Source of the DNA: Nematostella vectensis
Lineage: Eukaryota; Cnidaria; Anthozoa; Actiniaria; Edwardsiidae
Direction: 5' to 3'
Length of the DNA stretch: 64,000 nucleotides
NCBI RefSeq assembly: GCF_932526225.1
Contig: NC_064035.1
Location: forward strand, 18,961,969 to 19,025,968
This document shows positions 22,551 to 32,700 of the stretch, in pieces (position 1 is the first letter of the stretch; each line of letters starts with the position of its first letter). Below the pieces are notes generated by a model that saw nothing but the letters and a program-made list of their open reading frames with translations, ran no database searches and was not told the DNA's origin. The position numbers and the translations under genes were made by a program.

Positions 22551-23701
22551 CAAGTTGTTAGCTTTGGTTGTCATGGAAGTCCTCGGAAGCAGTATATTCC
22601 TACAAAAATATAACAAAATCAAACACCTCTTAAAGGAAAATTACGTCATTATCAAATCAATGAATAGGGCTGTAATGGTTTCATGACAAATGAATCAATT
22701 ATTTTAATGTTTAAAACAAATAACTTCGTTGTACCCAGGTATTTGCATATTAATGACAAAGGCGAGAGAGGCTTTAAACTCTTTTTTTAATTTTCAGTTG
22801 GGGCTGGGCCGTTCTTATTTTTGGAGCATTTTAAGGCTGAATGTTCTTAACGGTTTTCTTAATTTTTAGAGTATATAAAGATATAATATTAGAAAGAGAA
22901 ATACACATATGATCAATAGCTAATGCACATTCAATGACAGAGGAAATCAAAGTCCTATTTGGGGTACGATGCTTCGCGCGCTTTCATTGGTTGATTTCTA
23001 GTGGCCGTACATCTCGTACGTACGTCAAGCTCGACACAACACTTGTGATGAACAAACGTTGTTTTTGAACTTATCAAAATAAATATATTATCCTCGTTTG
23101 CTTAGGTGTACGAGAACTTATGGGGTCTCCATTTTTTATTTATTTTTTTACTGATTAATCTATGGCACTCGAGCTTTTATCTTCGACTGTCCTTGTTTTC
23201 AAATAGTGCAAAATAAGTTATTCTGATAATAATTGTTGTAGCATTTTCCGCCAAGTTTTTCTAGTTTCAATCGTCTTTCTTTGATGGCCAGCAGGCTACA
23301 ACAGGTTAAAATTCAGGTTTCTTAGGCTGTGTGGACGTATGGGTAACCTCTGTCTATCTCATATCTATTTCATCTTGTGTAGCATGCAAATAATCTGTGC
23401 ATACAAAGTCATGTTCCTAATCCTTAGTTTGGGTTACCGTCGTGACTTATTTAAGATCTATTTGTCAAATAATATCTTCTTCGACAAATATCTGATAATA
23501 GAACTTGATGATGTGTTGTCTTCACTTCTTGCTGAACAAATGGATTCCTGTTGTTTATGTTCAAGCAGTTGGCTCCTACCCCTCCCCAGCCATTTCTATG
23601 TACCGGCGCTGTGTTCTACAGTTGCATGTGCGAAGAGCTCGCACTCTGTTGAGATGCGTCGAACATCGTTGTCTGTGATAGACTAAGCCTATTTGAGCAT
23701 C

Positions 23702-26700
23702 ATGCCAGTTAAAAGGGGTCTTGTAGCGCCTCAAAACACTTTCATTCAGACTATTATCAAGAAGTTCGATGGATCGCGTAAGTAAAAGAGCGTCGATTCC
23801 TTATTGTATTGTCTTTGGCTTCGTGTCTAATTGATTTGTGTCCTTCGTTATTCCTATGCTCTAGCTGACCGAAACTTTGTGTTGGGTAATGCCCAAGCGG
23901 ATGGATTGCCTATTATTTACTGCAATGAAGGATTTTGTGAGCTTACCGGATATAGCAGAGCAGAGTTAGTACAAAGGAATTGTAGTTGTGACTTTCTGTG
24001 TGGTCAAGGAACAAACGAAGTGGCCAAACAAGACGTAAAGAATGCTCTCAAAGGCACGGTAGAAAGGCATATAGAGATCCTTTACTACAGGAAAGACGGT
24101 AAGTTGCTGGTATTTATTGTAAATATAACATAAGAGGTTAATGATTATTTTACTGCCTGTAAAACTGTGATAATTCAAATTTGTAAACGTTGATTAGGCG
24201 CGCGGTTTTCATCGTAAAAGGAAGAGCTTCCAACATGTGTATAAAGTCATTCTACAGAGTACCTCATTGTTTCTTATTGGATAATTCATCTTTTAAACTA
24301 CATTGCTAATACATTTGTAAAAGAAACTGTCAATGGAAAAACCGCGTTTGTAATTAATAATTGGAGTTTATTTTCTCACGATTTTGTAATCGCGAAACGC
24401 TGTTTTGGTCACCTGGCGGCAAAGGCCAGCTAGCGATAACTAGATCGCACTCAATTTGATGGAAATCTGAACTTGACGAGCAGAACTATATATATTGTAA
24501 TATCCGCAGGATTTTTTTTTGCGCCTTTTGTCCTTATTCACACATTTTCATTGTACCCGTGATTTATTTCATGTAAACGAAACTACGGAGGATGTATAAT
24601 TAGTGTTCCACCATACCACGATTACATGCCGTAATACTGTATGACAGTCGTCGAAGGCCGTATAAACATAATCTTTATATATACCTAAATACTTAAAGAG
24701 CAAATCTTTTTGTTTGTTTACTTCAGTTATAAGCACTCGGGTGTGAAATTTATGGCCCGTCATTTTATTTTTTTCTAAAAAAAAGTAATTCTTTTTCCAG
24801 TATCACGTAAGTATCTGGACTCATCTGGAGATATTAAAACAGAAATATAGCCTACGTTCCCCTACCCTCCTTTAGCGAATCGCATCTTAATTTTGATTTC
24901 CGCTTTTATTTGTTAGAAACATGCTTCTAAGATTAAGCGTTTTTTATTATTTTTCCCTCTAGCAGGGATTCCCCGCTAAGAATGAGCGCAAACAAGTTCA
25001 GATTTCTGTCTGTGTTCATAGTGAGCGCGGGCCTACAACTGATTGATGTCACTTAGCACAACGATATATCAGCAAGAGGCATAAATAATATAAATAACAA
25101 CCAGGATTATTTCTTAAGCTCCGCGGAACTACCTCGTTTCTGACAGAAAGCTAAATAATGAAATCATTGTATTGCTCCATTTTTCTATTCATGTGGAATG
25201 GTTGATGAATGTAATGTGACAAGCTCAGCTTGCGGTCTTTTTGATATATATCAGGTTGTTTAAGCTATTTGAATAAATAAATTTGCGTTTCAATAGAGAT
25301 ATACACTCTGATTGATTGTTATGGCTGTATTCTGTTTTAATGAATTACTTTGCATAATGTGTTCTTAGTTGTGTTAATGCCTTTCTCGTTTTCCCTTCTG
25401 ACACCTCACTGAGTGCTATTGTTATAAAAGAAAAACAGTCTATTCTTTTCCCATTGTTGCTTCTCAGTTTTTCTCTCTGGCGAAGAAAGACAATGTCCTT
25501 TTAAAATTTTCAATATTTCTCACGTCCCAATTAAAAATATTTTTATCTTGTCTAATAAGGTAAATTATTTACGTCACATATTTCTTTTTTTCATTGTCCT
25601 TTTTAGTTTAGAGAGTACTTTATATCATGACAAATTGGAAGGCTGGATCCAAGAATTTTACTAAAAAGTGGGAAATTGCAAATGGCCTTCATTAAGAAGT
25701 GAAGAAAAAAAATAACATATAAGGAATATTTTATATAAAAAGTACCAAATCTATTTATTTCTTCTAGATTAAAGTAAACAGAGAACATATCCAATAAATA
25801 AAAATTTGTGATAATGCTTGCAAGAAATGCTCTTAGAGTACATTATTTTGAGTTTGCGTTTCAAAAAATGCAAAAAATTGTTGCAAAAAATGAAACTTTT
25901 TCTAATCTCAAGCTTTGAAAGCTGTCTTATAGTTGGTACCTGTTTATTGTTGATGTACAGTATTTTGGTTTGGCTGTGGAAAGCTCCAACATTTTTTTAA
26001 GATGCGCTGTGTCATATTGTGTTATGGATGTGTTAAATATATATTTTTTTAATTTCTAACTACTACCAGAAATAGAATGCTTGCCTTTCAATTTTTTGTA
26101 AAATTATAGAATGCTTACCTCTCAACTGTTTTAAATTGAAATAAAAAATGAAATCCAGATAATTACAGAAAATGAGACAAGTGTGCTGTTGTCAATTTGC
26201 ATGACATCAATACATACATAAATGTGACATATTACAGTAAGCTCTTCAGAGAAATATAAATAAATTGATAATGCTTTAAACAATCTTGGACCATTTTGCA
26301 TCCTTGTATTTCAATTTCTTTGCTTTCCTGTTAGGTAATTTTTTTGTTGATACTAAAGAACAGGATACTCTTATATCACTTTCGTTGTGTTTTTAGGTAG
26401 TCCATTTCTGTGTTCTGTGCTTGGTGTTATAGCTCCCATATCAATGAGGTTTTGCTTTTTTAGGCATTCCATTCTTGTGTTGTTATAGCTCCCATATCAC
26501 TGACATTTTTGGAAACAAATTCTTGTGTTCCGTGGTGGTTTTTAAAGCTCCTATATCACTTGGTTTTGCTTTTTAGGAAGCCCATTCTTGTGCTCTGTCC
26601 TTGTGGCCCCGGTGAAGGATGAGGCTGGCAGAGTGAGCATGTACATTGTCAATCATGAGGATGTCACATGGTCACCCAACAGAGACGACGTCATTAACCA

Positions 26701-26702
26701 CA
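23702..26702 (+). CDS. Erg: Erg exons 1-3: PAS cap and PAS (eag) domain
   Basis: Exon 1 encodes [20 protein letters not shown] plus a few residues, the PAS cap that slows channel closing in ERG channels. Exon 2 has [20 protein letters not shown], then CSCDFLCG and YYRKDG. Exon 3 ends the fold ([20 protein letters not shown]). An intact eag domain is therefore present; regulation of gating by it is inferred from the family. Confidence 0.93.
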
Positions 26703-29700
26703 GTAAGTGAGAACATCATTAACATAGTATCTGTACAGGCCAGTACCCAGGGGGGGTGCAGGAGATGGAAAAGCACCCCCCCCCCCCCACAACGACTGAA
26801 AGTCCACTTTCAGTTCTCAATAGACATGCTATTTGTAGACAAAACTATAATGCATAAGCTAGATCACTCTGGTATGTAGCCAAATTCATCAATAAACGTC
26901 CTGTGGAGATACTGCAAAGGCATAAAAAAAATCTTCTTTTGTTCTTTTGGAAAAATTAGGTCCACTTTTTCGGATTTCCCACTCCCCCTTCCCCCCCCCC
27001 CCAAAGAAAAATCAGGGGTACAGGCTTGTTGTACCCACACTCCTGTTGTATTTAATGAGGGTGATGAGCTCCAAAATTTATTGATAGTTGGTGTCTTTGA
27101 AGTTGAATGAAAGTTTATAGGCAGGAAAGAGAACCAACTTACAGCGCAACCAGTAAAACCTTAAACACTTAGAATGTGTGGAATGTTTATTGTCTTCTGA
27201 CGAGTGAGACGCGAGAATTCAGACACCAAGACTTTATAAAGACGTGTTTCTAGTTGACTGTTTGAATATCTCGCGAGTGATTGGTCGGGACAAGGCATCT
27301 ATATATATTTTCTATGCTCATAGTTTTACTGGTAGCGCTGTTATCTTTCCAGAATATATTCTATTTTTGTTTTGATCAATAGATTGCTCTTGGAGCAGCT
27401 GAACATAAAGAATAATTAGTTAGCGTTATCATTAATATCGCCCAAGGAGAAGTCTAGTTATCTTAATGCTTATCCACCTTATAGAAATGAACATTTATGA
27501 CTCCATGACATCTGTTTTCTTTTTTAGCTACGTGTTTCAATTTCACCAAACCATCTCGCCATGTTGTGTCATTCAAACGGCGAAATGTTGAAAAAGATGA
27601 GCGAGAGTCACTGGAAAGTGGGTCAGGGCACTACAAGAAAGTTGAGCGGCCCAACTCTCTTCCAACATCCAGCGCCAACAGTACTGTCCAATCCCCAGAG
27701 TTCATCCCCTTGATGAGCATCCACCCCCCTACGCCGCCGGAGTGTTCAGAAGAACCAGACACACGGTCCTTATTGCCAGACCGGCGAGTATCCAGTTCAC
27801 TGAACAACCTCCACTGCGACAGTCCTGGAATGCAGCGAGCAGAGTTATTCATGAATGACTCCACCCGACTGCCTCCACATTCGTTAGCCGCAGCCTTCCG
27901 TCCTGATGCAGACAACCTTTTCCTGCCAATAAAACCAAAAATTGCGTCTGCCGCTTCTGATACAACACTCTGGAAGACAAGGAGTCAGCACTCCTCTGAC
28001 CAAAACATGGACATGTACAACTCTATGATGAAGCTTTCACCGAACCTTCAGCCTGTAATACAACAAGGAAAGAGAGAGAAAGTTGCCCAGGTAATTCTTG
28101 GGGTGATTTATAATTATGTATCTCGTTGTGGGATCTTGTAAAGATGAAAACAAATCTAAAAATCCGAGAAAAATCCGGAAAAGGGGGGGGGGGGCACCAT
28201 ATAAGAATAAAAGCTGCAAATGTATTATATAGTGTTGAGTTCTGTTTATATATGAATGGTCATCAAAAAATGGAGAGGGAGGGGCACTTCTATCCAGTTT
28301 TTTCTCGGATTTTTTTTTGTGTGCAGTGTTTATTCCGAAATTTACCCCAAAATTAAAATCCTTACATTAGTAAACATTCCGACTTCGCTTAACAATATAC
28401 AGGGGCGGATAAAGGTGGGGTGGATTGGGTGGATATCCACCCCCCTTTTTGAGTAAAAAAAAATTAAAAAGTCACTTTTTTTGTAGAAAATAAATGTCTG
28501 AGGGACGGGAGGTTCTGTTCATTTTCCTTCGCCTGCTGCATTATCCACCCCCCATTTTGTAATCCTGGATCCGCCCCTGAATATACCCTTTCCTTTAGGT
28601 AGTGTAACACGCGTTGTTTGCAATATTAATTTTTACTCAGCATTCGTTGCACGAAAAATCGAATACCGTGGTCTGGCCAAACGAAACAGACGAAACGAAC
28701 AAAGGAAAAAGTCGGCGCTAGTCGGCGCATAAAAACTGAAGAATCTGATTTTAAAAAAACGACACGTGTAACGGTCAACAAACGCTTTTTTAACCGTGTA
28801 CGCTGAAAACAAACTTACACTTCTACTTCCCGAGCTATGGCATCCTGAGCTCACTCTATTTACTGTTCCGTTCTAGGTTATGTCTTTAGGAGCGGATGTA
28901 CTACCTGAATATAAGCTGCAAGCTCCTAACATCCATCCCTGGACTATTTTACATTACTCAGTATTCAAAGCATTTTGGGACTGGCTCATTCTCTTCCTCG
29001 TCATTTACACGGCCATCGTCACTCCTTATATGGCGTCCTTTATCCTCACACGTGACAAAATGCGGGACGAACTGAATAAAGACCCCGAAACTCGGCGGGA
29101 TTATGGTAGCGGAGCGCGCGAGGTGTATAGTGATCCTCTAGTTATTCTAGATTATCTTGTGGACGTAATGTTTATTGTGGACATCTTTATTAATTTCCGG
29201 ACCACATTTGTGGACAGTAACGATGAGGTGGTGTCGCACCCTTGCAGGATCGCGGTTCATTATTTTAAGACTTGGTTTGTGATCGACCTGATGGCCGCTA
29301 TCCCATTTGAGCTTCTAATCATGGCTGGCAATACTGATGAGGTGAGAAACAAAGCCTAATTGTCCTTTGAAATGCAAACGCAATAAAACGCAACTACTTG
29401 ATTTTCTTGTATAACTCTCCGGCTCTGATTTGTATTCAGCTTGGGTTCTAAAAAAACGGTAGACAATGGGAATATCTCGAACCACCCGTTATCGTTTTCT
29501 CTTTAATCGTGGTATTTCATGGTATTTCTACGAGCCTGCACTTCTATACTGTAAATAAGAATGCTTTATTCACAGACCACGACGCTGATTGGTTTACTGA
29601 AGACAGCCCGCCTACTTCGCCTTGTGCGGGTTGCGCGTAAGCTAGATCATTACTCGGAGTATGGCATGGCAGTGCTTTGTCTCCTCATGTGTTCATTTGC

Positions 29701-32700
29701 GCTCTTGGCTCATTGGTTAGCCTGTATCTGGTACGCAATAGGCAATCTGGAGCGACAGCGAACCAATAGCACCCATGGGTGGCTAGACGTCTTAGCAGGT
29801 AGCTTGCAGTTCTACCTTTTTTTCTCCATTTTAAATTTAATTTTTTAAATGTTAGCTGTCAAAGTCAATAAGTAATATTGAATAATATTAAATAGGCTTG
29901 CGCGTACAAAGGTAACTCGTCCTCCTAGTTCACACAAAATACTAGAATTTGCGTCCATCCAATCAGCGAACGAGAAAAATGAGCGAAGGGAAAAATTCTC
30001 TCCAAAACGTGCATGTTTGAAGCATAAACCAACGCGATGGATAGATGATCGGCACAAATGGTAGAAATAATTCATATTGCTGGCGAGACGGTGGCGATAC
30101 ACTGGCCCATCAATGCTGGCGCAGTTTGGCGAGTGTCGGCGAAATCTGCACGGAGCTGAAGTTTTTCACTTTTAATGCACTTTGATGCACTAGTTACTTA
30201 GTTCAAACAACTTAGCTATGTCCAAAAGTTGTCCTTTACTGAACACCGTGCCATTGCTTTTTCAGAGCAAATTCACCGGCCCTTTGATGAGAAGGAGGTT
30301 GATAGCGGTCCCGATATAGAGTCCAAGTACATCACAGCACTGTACTTCACGTTAAGCAGCCTGACAAGCGTAGGCTTTGGGAACGTCTCTCCCAACACCA
30401 ACGCAGAAAAGATCTTCTCCATTTGCGTCATGCTTATCGGGTGTAAGTATGCATGGATTGGATGGACAGTAAGTATGCATGGATTGGATGGACAGTAAGT
30501 ATGCATGGATTGGATGGACAGTAAGTATGCATGGATTGGATGGACAGTAAGTATGCATGGATTGGATGGACAGTAAGTATGCATGGATTGGATGGACAGT
30601 AAGTATGCATGGATTGGATGGACAGTAAGTATGCATGGATTGGATGGACAGTAAGTATGCATGGATTGGATGGACAGTAAGTATGCATAGATTGGATGGA
30701 CAGTAAGTATGCATGGATTGGATGGACAGTAAGTATGCATGGATTGGATGGACAGTAAGTATGCATGGATTGGATGGACAGTAAGTATGCATGGATTGGA
30801 TGGACAGTAAGAATGCATGGATTGGATGGACAGTAAGTATGCATGGATTGGATGGACAGTAAGTATGCATGGATTGGATGGACAGTAAGTATGCATAGAT
30901 TGGATGGACAGTAAGTATGCATGGATTGGATGGACCTTTGAGCTTGGGGTAGGACTGTGTTGTTGATAGGAGAGTGTAAGTATGCATGGATTGGATGGAC
31001 CTTTTAGCTTGGAGTAGGACTGTGTTGTTGATAGGAGAGTGTAAGTATGCATGGATTGGATGGACAGTAAGTATGCATGGATTGGATGGACAGTAAGTAT
31101 GCATGGATTGGATGGACAGTAAGTATGCATAGATTGGATGGACAGTAAGTATGCATGGATTGGATGGACAGTAAGTATGCATGGATTGGATGGACAGTAA
31201 GTATGCATGGATTGGATGGACAGTAAGTATGCATGGATTGGATGGACAGTAAGTATGCATGGATTGGATGGACAGTAAGTATGCATGGATTGGATGGACA
31301 GTAAGTATGCATGGATTGGATGGACAGTAAGTATGCATAGATTGGATGGACAGTAAGTATGCATGGATTGGATGGACAGTAAGTATGCATGGATTGGATG
31401 GACAGTAAGTATGCATAGATTGGATGGACAGTAAGTATGCATGGATTGGATGGACAGTAAGTATGCATAGATTGGATGGACAGTAAGTATGCATGGATTG
31501 GATGGACAGTAAGTATGCATAGATTGGATGGACAGTAAGTATGCATAGATTGGATGGACAGTAAGTATGCATGGATTGGATGGACCTTTGAGCTTGGGGT
31601 CGGACGGTGTTGTTGATAGGAGAGTGTAAGTATGCATGAATTGGATGCACATTTGAGCTTGGGGTAGGACTGTGTTGTTGAGGGGAGAGTGTAAGTATGT
31701 ACGGATAGGATGCACATTTGAGCTTGGGGTAGGACTGTGTTGTTGATGGGAGAGTGTAAGTATGCATGAATCGGATGGACCTTTGAGCTTGGGGTAGGAC
31801 TGTGTTGTTGATGTCAGAGTTTAAGTATGTATGAATTGGATGCACATTTGAGCTTGGGGTAGGACGGTGTTGTTGATGGGAGAGTGTAAGTATGCACGTA
31901 TTGGATGCACATTTGAGCTTGGGGTAGGACTGTGTTGTTGATGTCAGAGTGTAAGTATGCATGAATTGGATGCACATTTGAGCTTGGGTTACGACAGTGT
32001 TGTTGATAGGAGAGTGTAAGTTTGCATGTATTGGATGCACATTTGAGCTTGGGGTAGGACGGTGTTGTTGATGGAAGAATGCATTGCTCTTGTACCTTGC
32101 CGACGATAAATTATTTGATGGAGGTATCTTTGTCTCTCTTCTCAAACCCAAACTATTTGCAGCACGTTATTTTTGTCTTTTTTTGTATTTTTTTTTTTTT
32201 GTATTCGTTCTCTTGGCTATTTTTGATATCCTCCCAGGAAAAAAAGAAAATTTTTGAAACCGGCCATTTTCAAAACGATTTTAAGTTGAATTGTTATTTT
32301 TGATTGAATTTTTAATATTTTTTTGCGATAAAAGCAATTTAAGCAATATTTATTTAGATATTGCTTACATTGCTTTTATAGCAATAGCTATATATGTTTT
32401 GATACTGATTTTTATTTTTGATATTTTTTACCGATTTATCGAAGCATTTATAAGTAGGCATCTTGAATATATTTCTTATTTGGGCTTTTCTAGATAATCA
32501 TCTTTTGGTTATACCTTTCAGCTCTGTTCTATGCCGCGATTTTCGGGAACGTTGCGGCTATCATCGCCCGACTCTACTCGAACACAGCTCGATACCATGC
32601 GCAGATGCAGAGAGTGCGTGAATTTATCCGCTTCCACCAGATCCCTAACCCTCTGAGACAGCGCATCGAAGACTACTCACACCATATATGGTCTTATACC

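Larger units (their letters stand above)
18178..23701. other. Intergenic region between divergent TRPM2 and Erg genes
   Basis: Apart from the two candidate exons (19.1 and 21.1 kb) and the CRE-like site, no supported gene was seen. It holds a cnidarian-type repeat end around 20345-20365 (TAGCCTGCTTGCAGGC), a 10-G tract near 22110 and AT-rich DNA. Short open frames here lack splice context or recognisable protein. Confidence 0.6.

Noticed and set aside
23339-23686. 115-codon open frame just upstream of the Erg start
   Set aside because: No recognisable protein, composition like untranslated DNA, and it lies where the Erg 5' UTR or promoter should be.
30352-32151. 599-codon minus-strand open frame rich in [19 protein letters not shown]
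   Set aside because: It is the reverse complement of the 26/65-bp minisatellite in Erg intron 7; periodic nonsense without a stop, and the array overlaps a real exon on the other strand.
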